A program made the position numbers and the translations under genes. From positions 62,001 to 126,000 of the forward strand of contig NZ_JANKJG010000005.1 in the NCBI RefSeq assembly GCF_024733015.1: a stretch of 64,000 bases of DNA, in the 5' to 3' direction. This DNA is from Pseudosulfitobacter koreensis (GTDB lineage: Bacteria; Pseudomonadota; Alphaproteobacteria; Rhodobacterales; Rhodobacteraceae). Below the pieces are notes generated by a model that saw nothing but the letters and a program-made list of their open reading frames with translations, did no database searches and was not told where the DNA came from. How positions within the stretch are numbered: the stretch's first letter is position 1; every line of letters starts with the position of its first letter. Below are positions 8,589-17,726 of this stretch, one piece after another.

Positions 8589-10724
8589 ATGCCCGAACTG
8601 GACCCTATGGCCGAAATCAGGGCCTCATTCTTCATCGAATGCGAAGAGCTTCTCGAAGCCTTGCAAGACGGTCTTGAAACCATGGCCGAAGACAGCGGCG
8701 ACCTTGAGACGATCAACGTCGTCTTCCGCGCTGTCCACTCGATCAAGGGAGGCGCCGGCGCCTTTGGCCTGGAAGCGCTGGTGCGCTTTGCCCACCGCTA
8801 CGAGACTGTGCTTGATGCCGTGCGCAGTCATGTGATGGTGGCCGATGGCGATGCGATCAAACTGTTTTTTCGGGCTGCCGATCACCTGTCGGACCTGGTC
8901 CGCGAATCGCGCGACAACGGCGTTCTGCCCGAGGCCGAAGGGAACGCCATCCTCACCCAGCTTGATGCTCTGCTGGGCGACAACGGAGTCGAGGAGGTGG
9001 AGGAAACCGAGATCGACTTTCAGCCGATGGGCCTCGCGCTGGATCTTGGCCTGCCGGACTTGGACGCGCTGCCGCCTGCGGGGCCTGCGGAATTCACCAT
9101 TCACTTCACCCCGCAGCCAGAACTTTATGAGACCGGCAACGAGCCCTTCATGATCCTGCGCAATCTGGCCGAACTTGGCCCCTGCGAGGTGACGTGCACC
9201 ACTGAAAACGTGCCGCTGCTGCGGGACTGCGTTAGCAACGGCGGCTATCTGGCCTGGACCGTGAAGCTGTGCGCAGACATCTCGCAGGACGATATCATCG
9301 CGGTCTTTGATTTCGTGGAAGGGCTGTGCGACCTGACAATCGAAAGCATGCAAAGCGCGCCCTCTTCCAAAGTCAGTCCGGCCTTGCCCGACTTGCCGCC
9401 GTTGCAGGATGAGCCGCCAAGACAAATCGTGCCCGAAGCCCCCGCACCGATGCCTGCGGCCAGATCCGACACACCTGCCACTCCAAAGGCCAAGGCCGCC
9501 ACACAACCTGCCGCCAAAGCCGTGGTGCGCGTCGATCTGGACCGGATCGAGCGTTTGGTGAACCTCGTGGGCGAGTTGGTGATCAATCAGGCGATGCTGT
9601 CGCAAAGCCTGGAATCCTCGGGCCTATCGCCGCACTCGGATTCGATGAACGGCCTTGAGGAATTCCAGCGTTTGACCCGCGACATTCAGGACAGCGTGAT
9701 GATGATCCGCGCCCAGCCGGTCAAATCCCTGTTCCAACGTATGTCGCGCATCGTCCGCGAATGCAGCGCCGCGGTTCGCAAGGACGTGCGCCTGGTCACC
9801 GAAGGCGACACCACCGAAGTCGACAAGACCGTGATCGAGCGTCTGTCGGACCCGCTGACCCACATGATCCGAAACGCAGTCGATCATGGACTGGAAACGA
9901 CAGAAGACCGCCGCGCGGCGGGCAAACCTGAACAGGGCGTTGTCAAACTGACCGCCGCCCACCGGTCCGGTCGTGTCATTATCGAAGTGTCCGATGACGG
10001 CGGCGGGATCAACCGGCCCAAGGTCCAGCAGATCGCCGCGAAAAAGGGGCTGATCGCGGCCGATGCCAATCTGTCCGACGTCGAAATCGACAACCTGCTG
10101 TTCCTGCCCGGTTTCTCGACCGCAACCGAGGTGTCCAACCTGTCGGGCCGCGGCGTCGGCATGGATGTCGTGCGCAACGCCATCCAGTCGCTGGGCGGGC
10201 GCATCACGATCACCTCTTCGCCGGGAACCGGCACGACATTCTCGATCTCCTTGCCGCTGACGCTCGCGGTGCTGGATGGAATGGTGGTGCATGTCGCGGG
10301 TGAAACGATGGTCCTGCCACTGAACCTGGTGATCGAAACCCTGACCATCGACCACGACAACCTCGAACAGACCCGCCCTGGTATGAACGTGGTCCGGGTG
10401 CGCGGCGAATTCGTGTCGCTGTTCGATCTGGGCGTGGAACTGGGATACCGCTCTGCACAGGAAAGCTATCTGGACTCGGTTGTTCTGCTGATCGCAGACG
10501 AGGCTGGCAGCCGCGCGGCCCTTATCGTGGACGAGATACAGGACCAGCGGCAGGTCGTGATCAAAGGGCTCGACGAAAGCTTTTACCGCGCTCCCGGCAT
10601 CGCGGCCGCCACCATCCTCGGTGACGGGCAAATCGCCCTGATCCTCGACCCCGCCGACATCATCGCACAGGCCCAAAGCAACGCTTCGGTCCTATCTCCC
10701 AAACTGATGGAAATGACGCAATGA
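8589..10724 (+). CDS. cheA: Chemotaxis histidine kinase CheA
   Basis: A 711-residue hybrid of classical CheA domains. The N-terminal Hpt domain carries the phosphorylated H50 in VHSIKGGAG; a variable linker with a P2-like region and a Pro/Ala stretch (about 275-310) follows; then the dimerisation domain (RIERLVNLVGELVINQAML), the HATPase with HMIRNAVDHGLE, SDDGGGI and SGRGVGMDVV, and a C-terminal CheW-like regulatory domain. It is cytoplasmic and couples receptors to CheY. ATG 8589 follows TAGGAGAA. It overlaps cheW by 4 bp. Confidence 0.95.
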   Translation: MPELDPMAEIRASFFIECEELLEALQDGLETMAEDSGDLETINVVFRAVHSIKGGAGAFGLEALVRFAHRYETVLDAVRSHVMVADGDAIKLFFRAADHLSDLVRESRDNGVLPEAEGNAILTQLDALLGDNGVEEVEETEIDFQPMGLALDLGLPDLDALPPAGPAEFTIHFTPQPELYETGNEPFMILRNLAELGPCEVTCTTENVPLLRDCVSNGGYLAWTVKLCADISQDDIIAVFDFVEGLCDLTIESMQSAPSSKVSPALPDLPPLQDEPPRQIVPEAPAPMPAARSDTPATPKAKAATQPAAKAVVRVDLDRIERLVNLVGELVINQAMLSQSLESSGLSPHSDSMNGLEEFQRLTRDIQDSVMMIRAQPVKSLFQRMSRIVRECSAAVRKDVRLVTEGDTTEVDKTVIERLSDPLTHMIRNAVDHGLETTEDRRAAGKPEQGVVKLTAAHRSGRVIIEVSDDGGGINRPKVQQIAAKKGLIAADANLSDVEIDNLLFLPGFSTATEVSNLSGRGVGMDVVRNAIQSLGGRITITSSPGTGTTFSISLPLTLAVLDGMVVHVAGETMVLPLNLVIETLTIDHDNLEQTRPGMNVVRVRGEFVSLFDLGVELGYRSAQESYLDSVVLLIADEAGSRAALIVDEIQDQRQVVIKGLDESFYRAPGIAAATILGDGQIALILDPADIIAQAQSNASVLSPKLMEMTQ

Positions 10725-11179
10725 GTGTAACCTCTCCCAGCAGCCCCGTCGAACTTCTGACCTTCCGTCTGAGCGATCAGGAATATTCTCTTGATATCAT
10801 GTGCGTGCGCGAAATCCGTGGTTGGACGCGCACCACACCCCTGCCCCATGCGCCCAGCTACATGAAGGGCGTGATCAACCTGCGCGGCACAGTCCTGCCG
10901 GTGATGGATCTGGCCGAACGTCTGGGTTTGCCGCCACGCGAACACACTGATCGCAATGTGATCATTGTGGTCAAGTTCGAAGAGACGATGACCGGCCTTT
11001 TGGTCGATGCCGTCTCCGATATCATCGCCCTGACATCAAGTGACTTGCAGCCCCCGCCGGACGCCGCCTCGAACGGCGGTGTCGGGATCATCAAGGCGCT
11101 GACATTGCTGGACGACCGCATGATCCGGGTGCTTGAACTCTCAGAAGTGGTCCCGCCCCCGCAAAGGGATGCAGCGTGA
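10721..11179 (+). CDS. cheW: Chemotaxis coupling protein CheW
   Basis: A 152-residue CheW/SH3-like scaffold that links CheA to chemoreceptors. Recognisable landmarks are LLTFRLSDQEYSLDIMCVREI, the loop PSYMKGVINLRGTVLPVMDL and a later TGLLVDAVSDII. It is the usual length. It overlaps cheA upstream and cheR downstream by 4 bp each, so the kinase, coupler and methyltransferase are probably made in fixed ratio. Confidence 0.94.
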   Translation: MSVTSPSSPVELLTFRLSDQEYSLDIMCVREIRGWTRTTPLPHAPSYMKGVINLRGTVLPVMDLAERLGLPPREHTDRNVIIVVKFEETMTGLLVDAVSDIIALTSSDLQPPPDAASNGGVGIIKALTLLDDRMIRVLELSEVVPPPQRDAA

Positions 11180-12087
11180 TCGAGGTTGCGCATGACAACG
11201 AGGTCGAACTGTCCTTGGTGACACTTGATGCCCTGCATCAGGTCTCCTATTCCGAGGCCGGTTTGATCCTTGCGCCTGAAAAGGTGCGCATGGTGCAGTC
11301 GCGCCTGCGCCACCGCCTGCGCGAGACGAACATCCCCGACTTTGAGGCGTATCTCGCGCTCGTTCGCTCTGATGAGGGCGCGCAAGAGCGGCGGATGATG
11401 ATTTCGGCATTGACCACCAATGTCTCTCATTTCTTCAGAGAGCCGCATCATTTTGACATTCTTGGCACACGTATTCTGCCGCTTGCTCAGGCAAAGCTGA
11501 AGGCCGGGGGGCGCTTTCGCATCTGGTCCGCCGGGTGCTCGAACGGGCAAGAAGCTTTCTCGATCGCGATGTATCTGCTGGACAAGGACCCCACGCTGCA
11601 AGACGCGGATTTCCGGATTTTGGCCACCGATGTGGATTCCAAGGTGATCAGCTTTGCCCAGGCGGCGATCTACCCTGACCGGATGACCCAAGGCATCCCG
11701 GACCGTCTACGCGCGCAATTCCTGGAGCCTGCAGAAGGTGCAGGCCAGCCGGCACATAAGATCAAGGATACTGTCCGCCAGGTGATCCGGTTCAAGGAGT
11801 TGAACCTGCTGAAACCATGGCCGATGCGGCAGGAGTTTGACGTCGTGTTCTGCCGAAATGTGGTGATTTACTTCGACGGCGTGACCCAAGACAGTCTCTG
11901 GCCACGTTTCCACGCGGCATTGGCGCCAGAGGGTATCTTGTTTCTGGGTCACTCCGAACGTGTGTCGGCGCCGGAAAGGATGGGCTTCAGCGTCACCGGC
12001 CCGACGGCCTATGACAAGGTGCAGGCCCAGGGCACCGGCATTCTCAGCGCGCTCAAGACACAGAGGACACCCTATGGCACTTCGTGA
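11176..12087 (+). CDS. cheR: Chemoreceptor glutamate methyltransferase CheR
   Basis: SAM-dependent methyltransferase that methylates receptor glutamates for adaptation. The 303-residue protein has the helical N-terminal domain (MVQSRLRHRLRETNI), the ALTTNVSHFFREPHHF segment, SAM motif IWSAGCSNGQEAFSIAMYL and the FDVVFCRNVVIYFD motif. The normal GEE of CheR motif I is here NGQE. There is no C-terminal TPR or pentapeptide-binding extension. It overlaps the second cheY by 14 bp. No cheB methylesterase gene occurs in the operon. Confidence 0.93.
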   Translation: MIEVAHDNEVELSLVTLDALHQVSYSEAGLILAPEKVRMVQSRLRHRLRETNIPDFEAYLALVRSDEGAQERRMMISALTTNVSHFFREPHHFDILGTRILPLAQAKLKAGGRFRIWSAGCSNGQEAFSIAMYLLDKDPTLQDADFRILATDVDSKVISFAQAAIYPDRMTQGIPDRLRAQFLEPAEGAGQPAHKIKDTVRQVIRFKELNLLKPWPMRQEFDVVFCRNVVIYFDGVTQDSLWPRFHAALAPEGILFLGHSERVSAPERMGFSVTGPTAYDKVQAQGTGILSALKTQRTPYGTS

Positions 12088-12460
12088 TCAAATACGGATC
12101 ATGGTTGTAGACGATATGTCGACCAGTCGCGGTCTGATCACCCAGGCGCTTGACGGGTTCGGCATTCGAACCGTCTACACCTCTGATGATGGGGCCGCTG
12201 CCCTTGTTCAATTGCACCGCACGCCGGTTCATCTGGTGATTTCAGATTACAACATGCCGAACATGGACGGACTGACCTTCCTGCATCATCTGCGCAGCCA
12301 GCCTGCGACGCAAAAGATCGGATTTATTCTGATCACCGGGCGCGCCGAACAGCAGATCATGGACCAGGGGCGTAAACTGGGGATGAACAACTACCTCAAG
12401 AAACCCTTCGAGCCGATGGACCTGCGTCGCTGCATCGAAACCGTGGTCGGTCCGCTATGA
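12074..12460 (+). CDS. Chemotaxis response regulator CheY (second copy)
   Basis: A 128-residue receiver with acidic pair D13-D14, phospho-acceptor D58 (LVISDYNMPNMDG), Thr in ILITGR and Lys in LKKPFEP. I chose ATG 12074, which follows GAGGACACCC and gives the standard MALRDQIRIMVVDD start; the longer frame reads into cheR. It is distinct in sequence from the first CheY. Gene order, directly before a small protein with a CheZ-like motif, suggests this is the form whose dephosphorylation is controlled. Confidence 0.92.
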   Translation: MALRDQIRIMVVDDMSTSRGLITQALDGFGIRTVYTSDDGAAALVQLHRTPVHLVISDYNMPNMDGLTFLHHLRSQPATQKIGFILITGRAEQQIMDQGRKLGMNNYLKKPFEPMDLRRCIETVVGPL

Positions 12461-12789
12461 GCAAGGCGTCTGTCCCGCTTCCCACGCGCACGGGCGCGCA
12501 CCTGGCCGAGCTTGCCGCTCAGGTGCATCAGGTTGAGTTGCTGATAGGCACGCAGTTCAAACACTTGGACATGACCGAGGCGGATTTCCTGACCGGCATG
12601 CAGAAACTGGATTATCTGCATCAGTCGTTGATGGATATTTCCGAACTTGTCAGCCAGTTCCGCGAGCCCGATGCGCATCGCAACCGCCTGTGCGAGGCCG
12701 TGCGGCTGGAGAGCACGCGTCAGCTGATCCAGGATGACGGGCGAGAGCGTGTTCAGGAAAGGAGCGCCGGCGCGCTGGATTTGTTTTGA
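12457..12789 (+). CDS. Small chemotaxis-operon protein with CheZ-like DxxxQ motif (possible CheT-type phosphatase)
   Basis: A 110-residue, mostly helical protein overlapping cheY2 by 4 bp and ending the operon. The helix QKLDYLHQSLMDISELV contains D52-x3-Q56, the same spacing as the Asp143/Gln147 pair that positions water for CheY-P hydrolysis in E. coli CheZ (DLTGQ). Rhizobia encode a similarly small CheZ-like protein, CheT, in the last position of their che operon. A phosphatase role on CheY-P is therefore a reasonable inference, but overall similarity is low and I cannot test it here. Confidence 0.7.
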   Translation: MSKASVPLPTRTGAHLAELAAQVHQVELLIGTQFKHLDMTEADFLTGMQKLDYLHQSLMDISELVSQFREPDAHRNRLCEAVRLESTRQLIQDDGRERVQERSAGALDLF

Positions 12790-13000
12790 AGGACCTTTGA
12801 CGGGGAAGGATGACATAAATGCGTGCGTCAGATAGGATTTCAATTGTCGATTTTTGAACCCTTGACCGACTGTTTCCTGCCCGTTGGTTGCCATTTGCAG
12901 GCAGGTAGGCTGCTGACCAACGCGGCCTTTTCCGGCAGGGTTGCAGGTTTTCGCATGAAGGATCACATACCCTCCGTCGGGTAACACGGGTGTGGTGCGG
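12790..13000. other. Non-coding stretch after che operon
   Basis: No gene is visible between the end of the che operon and the repeat array. Six-frame openness here is caused by base composition; no frame has a ribosome-binding site and family-like sequence. Weak further 23-bp copies may continue leftward from 13001. Confidence 0.5.
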
Positions 13001-13414
13001 CTTGCCCAACCTGCTTCGGTATGCTGCGTCGTGGTATGTGAACGTTTCGCGAGATGGTTGCCCGGCGCCTTGCGCGACAGTGCCGCCGGGCGTTGCACGA
13101 CGGCGCTGTCCTGTTTTTCGAGACGGTGGCGCGACGTATCGCATGACAGTGCTGCGGCGGTGTGCGGGACAATGTCGCAGCGCTTTGGACGAACTTGTTA
13201 AAAAGTTCTGCATGATGGTTCAGGGATACCTTGGGAGTCGGTGCCAAGACAGTTCGAGCGATGGTGACGCGACGCTATCGACGACATTGCGATGATGCCT
13301 TGCGCGTTGGCTTGATGACGCTTTGCGGCACAATTCTGTGATGCTTTGCGCGACATTTGCATGATGCCTTGCGCGACATTGACGCGATGGCTTCCGCCAC
13401 TTTGTGATGTGCCG
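13001..13414. repeat. Degenerate tandem array, strict 23-bp period, about 18 units
   Basis: Reading the plus strand in 23-base steps from 13001 (13001, 13024, 13047 ... 13392) places a similar 11-base core at the start of every unit. The best copies, at 13346 and 13369, are TTGCGCGACAT; others include TTGCGCGACAG (13070), TTGCACGACGG (13093), TCGCATGACAG (13139) and TCGAGCGATGG (13254). The last six bases of most right-hand units are GAYGCY-like. No insertion or deletion breaks the phase over 414 bp. Because 23 is not a multiple of 3 the repeat cannot encode a repeated peptide, and the units are too uneven for CRISPR. Function unknown; protein-binding iterons are the simplest guess. Confidence 0.75.
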
Positions 13415-13878
13415 CGTGACAGGGGGCGGAGTGCAAACACTTTTCGGCGGGATCATCCAATTCGCGGGTGTTCACCGCGTTCGCCCGTCTGAACGGGCGC
13501 GGGGCGTGCGTGATTGGGCCATGTCCGACCAAAACCTTCCAATACCTTCTAGAATTTGAAGCCTCGCAAAAGCTCCCAAGCTTTGGCTGCGGAAAACTGT
13601 TGTGTTCATCTGATCCGATTGTGCGCATCCACCCGCGTCACCTGTTGAACACTAATTTCACATGGCCGCTTCAATTTAGACCGCCTGCCGATGAGGATCG
13701 CCGTTTCTCCAAGGTGAAACCGCTTCCGAACCATCCGGCGGCACACATCGGTTTTGCAGCGCAGTTCAAGGTGTCACATTTCGGCTGCTTGGCGAAACTG
13801 CGTTCCTTATTCACGCAGTCTCATGTCCCGGACGCCACCAACAGACGTTGACCGCACATTGCCCACGCAGACGCCCGG
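13415..13878. other. Non-coding stretch between repeat array and cheD
   Basis: A weak further unit may lie at 13411-13437 (GCCGCGTGACAG, shifted by about 3 bases). Beyond that I see no gene with a convincing start, codon use or family resemblance. Confidence 0.45.
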
Positions 13879-14394
13879 TCAGAAAAGTTCCAGGTCGTTG
13901 CCCTTCGGCGGGGCTTGCAGGACGGCTTTCGGCTCGTCGATATGGTCGGTGGAAATGCGTTGCAGAACGCGCCCGCTGGCGGGCCAGAACCGGATGTTGC
14001 GCGCGTTCGATCCGCCAAAGGAATGGCCGTCGCAGGTGATCCCTTCGCTGGCAAGAAAGTCCAGCGTGAACTGCGCGTTCGCGTCGCCGATGTCCGACAG
14101 GCCGTTGACCATGCGCGCGCCGCCAAAGGCCTTGGCGCGCAGGGAGGAGCGTCGGGCGCCTGCCTTGATCAGCTCGTTGATCAACACCTCCATGGCGTTG
14201 ACCCCCATGAAATTGTCGGTCAGGTCCGCATCTCCGCGCACGGTCAGCAGCATGTGGTTCATGCCGCCGACCTTTGCGCCGGGGTCCCACAGGCAACAGG
14301 CCACGCAAGACCCCAGAAGCGTGGTGATGACCACATCGGGATTGCCGGAGGTCGCATGCTGCCCTTGGGTGATGTGCAGTCTGGTTTCGGCCAT
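13879..14394 (-). CDS. cheD: Chemoreceptor glutamine deamidase CheD
   Basis: Deamidates receptor glutamines to glutamates, making methylation sites for CheR. The 171-residue protein has the catalytic Cys in TLLGSCVACCLWD, His in GGMNHMLL, and KAFGGARM further on, all typical of CheD. The start MAETRLHITQGQH at 14394 matches the family length although it has no clear ribosome-binding site; the frame stays open upstream to 14646. It lies on the strand opposite the main che operon and is separated from it by the 23-bp repeat array, which is an unusual arrangement. Confidence 0.88.
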   Translation of the reverse strand: MAETRLHITQGQHATSGNPDVVITTLLGSCVACCLWDPGAKVGGMNHMLLTVRGDADLTDNFMGVNAMEVLINELIKAGARRSSLRAKAFGGARMVNGLSDIGDANAQFTLDFLASEGITCDGHSFGGSNARNIRFWPASGRVLQRISTDHIDEPKAVLQAPPKGNDLELF

Positions 14395-14902
14395 CAGGCA
14401 CCGCTGAGCCGATTGCGGCTGTACGCGGAGAGCCCGAGATCGAGGTCCCGCGCCGGAGCCGCACATGGGCAATTTATCAAAGGGCGAAAGGTCATCAGCA
14501 TCCGTGACACGCATCTCCAGACATATATCAGGCACGATCGCCACGGCCTTGTTATGACCCGCTTGCGTAAACACGCGCTTAATGTGCGCGGTGTTTCTGC
14601 CGACCTGCATCAGACACCTACACGCACAGGCTGCGAGGGCTCGCATCAGCTTGCATCAAAAACAGGCAGGACAGTGCCCCTGCCCCAAAACTTTCATTTT
14701 GGTGCGGACTCTCATTGCAGTATGGAATTTTGCGGTCTAACATTTGATCAAATTGGCGTGAAACGGAGTCAGGGGTTCTGTAAGCTATTGGAATAAATCT
14801 GATTTATCTTCGGTGGGTTGCAGCCAAATATGATCTTGGTGCCAATAAAAATGCAAAATTCGGTGAAGTCCCTCTGACTTCTGCCGCAGGGAGAACCCTC
14901 AC
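14395..14902. promoter_or_regulatory. Divergent regulatory region between cheD and the polyamine operon
   Basis: About 500 bp without a convincing gene. It must hold promoters for cheD (leftward) and the transporter operon (rightward). A perfect 12-bp palindrome ATTTGATCAAAT lies at 14742-14753, and the AT-rich stretch to 14850 is unlike the surrounding sequence, as expected for promoters. No specific regulator can be named. Confidence 0.45.
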
Positions 14903-15982
14903 GTGACAGCAGCAATCAGTGTGCGAAATCTGCGCAAAGTCTACCCCGGATCGCCGGAGGTCGTCGCGCTGGCCGACGCCAGCATCGACATCGAGGACAA
15001 TGAGTTCTTTACCCTTCTGGGGCCTTCGGGGTGCGGAAAGACCACACTTTTGCGAATGATTGCGGGGTTCGAACACCCCACGTCGGGCACCTTGACGATG
15101 CATGGCAAGGATCTGGCGAACCTGCCGCCCTACCAGCGTCCGGTGAACACGGTGTTTCAAAGCTATGCGCTATTTCCACATATGACGGTCGCGCAGAACA
15201 TCGGGTTCGGGCTGGAAATGCTGGGCAAGCCCAAGGCCGAGATCAAGCAGACCGTGGGCGAGATGATGGAACTGGTGAAGATGAGCCAGATGGCGGACCG
15301 CCAGACGGGCCAGATTTCCGGCGGTCAGCAGCAGCGGGTGGCGCTGGCACGTGCGCTGGCACCGCGGCCACGGGTTCTGTTGCTGGACGAGCCGCTGAGC
15401 GCGCTGGATTTCAAGCTGCGCAAGGACATGCAGCTGGAGCTGAAGCGGTTGCAGATGGAGACGGGCATCACGTTCATCTTCGTGACCCACGACCAGGAAG
15501 AGGCGCTGACGATGTCCGACCGGATCGCGGTGATGAGTGCGGGCACCATCCGTCAGATCGGCGGGCCGCGTGACATCTACGACCACCCCGCCGAACGGTT
15601 TGTGGCCGATTTCATCGGGGACACGAACTTTGTGCCCGCCGAGGTTGCCGCCAGCAAGGGCACGGACGCCGACGTGACCCTGTCGTCGGGCAAGGTCATC
15701 GCCGCGCGCATGCCCGAGGGCGAGGCGATGCAGGGCAAGGTCACCCTCGCCGTGCGCCCCGAACACGCCAGCATCTGTCCGGAGGCAGAGGCGCTGTTGC
15801 CCGGCACCCTGTCGGAAATCGTCTATTTCGGCACGGACACGCATTACCACGTGGCGCTGGACGACGGCACCGGATTTGTCGTGCGCCGACAGAACCGGCC
15901 AGACGAGATCAGCGGCTTTTCGACCGGCGACCGCATCGGGGTGCAATTCGCGCCCGGTGTCGGCCAGGTTCTGAGAGACTGA
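14903..15982 (+). CDS. potA: Polyamine ABC transporter ATP-binding protein (PotA/PotG)
   Basis: ATPase of a spermidine/putrescine-type importer. The 359-residue protein has Walker [10 protein letters not shown], the Q-loop in [12 protein letters not shown], signature [15 protein letters not shown], Walker [14 protein letters not shown] and switch [10 protein letters not shown], then a C-terminal TOBE domain that ends about residue 355. The start is GTG 14903 after GCAGGGAGA. It is first in a four-gene set ordered ATPase, permease, permease, binding protein, and is followed 2 bp later by the first permease. Opine or other amine substrates are possible within this subfamily. Confidence 0.9.
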   Translation: MTAAISVRNLRKVYPGSPEVVALADASIDIEDNEFFTLLGPSGCGKTTLLRMIAGFEHPTSGTLTMHGKDLANLPPYQRPVNTVFQSYALFPHMTVAQNIGFGLEMLGKPKAEIKQTVGEMMELVKMSQMADRQTGQISGGQQQRVALARALAPRPRVLLLDEPLSALDFKLRKDMQLELKRLQMETGITFIFVTHDQEEALTMSDRIAVMSAGTIRQIGGPRDIYDHPAERFVADFIGDTNFVPAEVAASKGTDADVTLSSGKVIAARMPEGEAMQGKVTLAVRPEHASICPEAEALLPGTLSEIVYFGTDTHYHVALDDGTGFVVRRQNRPDEISGFSTGDRIGVQFAPGVGQVLRD

Positions 15983-15984
15983 TC

Positions 15985-16905
15985 ATGGCTGATACCTCCC
16001 TTCCCGCCAATGCCACGGAAAAGCGCGCCGCCCGCGTGCGCTGGCTGTTGCTGGCACCTGCGCTGCTGGTGCTGCTTTTTGCTGCATCGGGCCCGCTTTT
16101 GATCACGCTGGTCTATTCGATGCTGACGCCGGGCGACTACGGCGGGGTGATCTGGCAGCCGTCTGCCGACGCATGGTTCAACGTGGTCCTGCAACGTGAC
16201 ATCTTCGACGACACGCTCAGCTGGTCTGACGCGCATCTGTCGATCTTCTGGCGGTCGGTCAAGCTGTCGCTGATGACCACGGTGGGCTGCATCATCTTTG
16301 GCTTTCCCACCGCATATTTCATCGCCACGCGCCCCAAGAAACAACGCGATCTGTGGATGCTGCTGATCATCATCCCGTTCTGGACCAACATTCTGATCCG
16401 TACCTTTGCCGTGGTCGAGCTGATCCGGAACGAAGGCACGATCAACACCGTGTTGATGTGGTCGGGCATCATCGACGCGCCGATCCAGATGCTGTTCACC
16501 GAGTTTTCGATCCTCGTGGGCATGATTTATGTCTATCTGCCGCTGATGGTCCTGCCGCTCTATGCGTCGATGGAACGTCTGGATTTCTCACTGGTCGAGG
16601 CGGGCTATGATCTTTACGCGACGCGGATGAAGGTGTTGCGCCGGATCATCCTGCCGCTGGTCAAACCCGGCGTCGTTGCGGGGTCCATCCTGGTCTTTGT
16701 GCCGTCGCTGGGCGCCTATGTCACCCCGCGGGTGATGGGCGGCGGCAATCAGTTGATGATCGGCAACCTGATCGAGCTGCAATTCGGACAGGGCCGCAAC
16801 TGGCCACTGGGGGCGGCGCTGTCGATCACCCTGCTGGCCATCGTGATGGTGGCGCTGATGGTCTACGTGCGCACCGCAGGAAGCGAGGAACCCAAACATG
16901 GCTAA
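15985..16905 (+). CDS. potB: Polyamine ABC transporter permease (PotB/PotH)
   Basis: Inner-membrane permease of 306 residues. The first membrane segment is VRWLLLAPALLVLLFAASGPLLI, followed by a periplasmic loop of about 60 residues and a BPD_transp_1 region with the EAA motif at ERLDFSLVEAGYDLYATRMKVLRR. Its end overlaps the second permease by 8 bp. Subunit assignment follows the typical PotB/PotH order. Confidence 0.88.
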   Translation: MADTSLPANATEKRAARVRWLLLAPALLVLLFAASGPLLITLVYSMLTPGDYGGVIWQPSADAWFNVVLQRDIFDDTLSWSDAHLSIFWRSVKLSLMTTVGCIIFGFPTAYFIATRPKKQRDLWMLLIIIPFWTNILIRTFAVVELIRNEGTINTVLMWSGIIDAPIQMLFTEFSILVGMIYVYLPLMVLPLYASMERLDFSLVEAGYDLYATRMKVLRRIILPLVKPGVVAGSILVFVPSLGAYVTPRVMGGGNQLMIGNLIELQFGQGRNWPLGAALSITLLAIVMVALMVYVRTAGSEEPKHG

Positions 16906-17698
16906 ACGCTTTGACATTCAACGGATGCCGGGGTTCAAGACCGTCGCGGCTGTCACCTTTGTGCTGCTTTACATGCCGATTTTCCTGCTGGTGATCTATT
17001 CGTTCAACGCGGGCACCTCGATCGCGATCTGGGAAGGGTTCTCCTGGCGCTGGTACGTGTCCGCATGGGACAACCAGCAGGTGCAGGAGGCCACGGTCCG
17101 CAGCCTGATAATCGCCTTCTGGGCCTCGGCGATCTCGACCACGCTGGCGGTTCTGGCGGCCCTTGCCACCACCCGCACGCCCAAGTTCAAGGGGCAGTCG
17201 GCGGTGTTTGCGATGATCAACCAGCCGCTGATGGTCCCCGAAATCGTGACCGCCGTGGCGCTGCTGATCTTCTTTGCGATGATCAAGGTGGCGACGGGGT
17301 ACACCGGCCTGCTCTATCTGATCATCGCGCACACCGCGTTCTGCATTCCCTTTGCCTATCTGCCGATCCGCGCGCGATTGACGGGCATGGATCTGGCGCT
17401 TGAGCAGGCAGCCGCCGATCTTTATGCGCCGCCGTTCCGTGTTTTCACCCGCATCACCCTGCCGCAGCTGTGGCCCGGCATCCTGGCCGGGGCGATGCTG
17501 GCCTTTGTGATCAGCCTGGACGATGTGGTGATCACGGAGTTTGTAAAATCTGCCGGACAAGATACGCTGCCCACGTACATGCTGGGGCAATTGCGCCGTG
17601 TCGTCACGCCCGAGGTCAACGCGATCTCGACCGTCCTGCTGGGGATTTCGGTGACGATGGTTGTCGCCTTTACCGCGCTCAGCAAACTCAAGACCTGA
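16898..17698 (+). CDS. potC: Polyamine ABC transporter permease (PotC/PotI)
   Basis: Second inner-membrane permease, 266 residues, with about six membrane segments and the EAA loop LEQAAADLYAPPFRVFTRITLPQ. The FVISLDDVVITEF segment near residue 205 is characteristic of the PotC/PotI family. It overlaps potB by 8 bp and is followed after 28 bp by the binding-protein gene. Confidence 0.88.
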   Translation: MAKRFDIQRMPGFKTVAAVTFVLLYMPIFLLVIYSFNAGTSIAIWEGFSWRWYVSAWDNQQVQEATVRSLIIAFWASAISTTLAVLAALATTRTPKFKGQSAVFAMINQPLMVPEIVTAVALLIFFAMIKVATGYTGLLYLIIAHTAFCIPFAYLPIRARLTGMDLALEQAAADLYAPPFRVFTRITLPQLWPGILAGAMLAFVISLDDVVITEFVKSAGQDTLPTYMLGQLRRVVTPEVNAISTVLLGISVTMVVAFTALSKLKT

Positions 17699-17726
17699 AC
17701 CACAATAACAACTGGGAGCTCGAAAA

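Noticed and set aside
13001-13414. CRISPR array
   Set aside because: Units drift throughout, there are no identical repeats separated by unique spacers, and no cas genes are nearby.
12391-13628. Minus-strand open frames across the repeat array as a repetitive protein
   Set aside because: All three frames are open from composition; a 23-base period shifts frame every unit, so no peptide repeat can be encoded.
14742-14753. FNR/Anr box before the polyamine operon
   Set aside because: ATTTGATCAAAT lacks the four-base spacer of TTGAT-N4-ATCAA.
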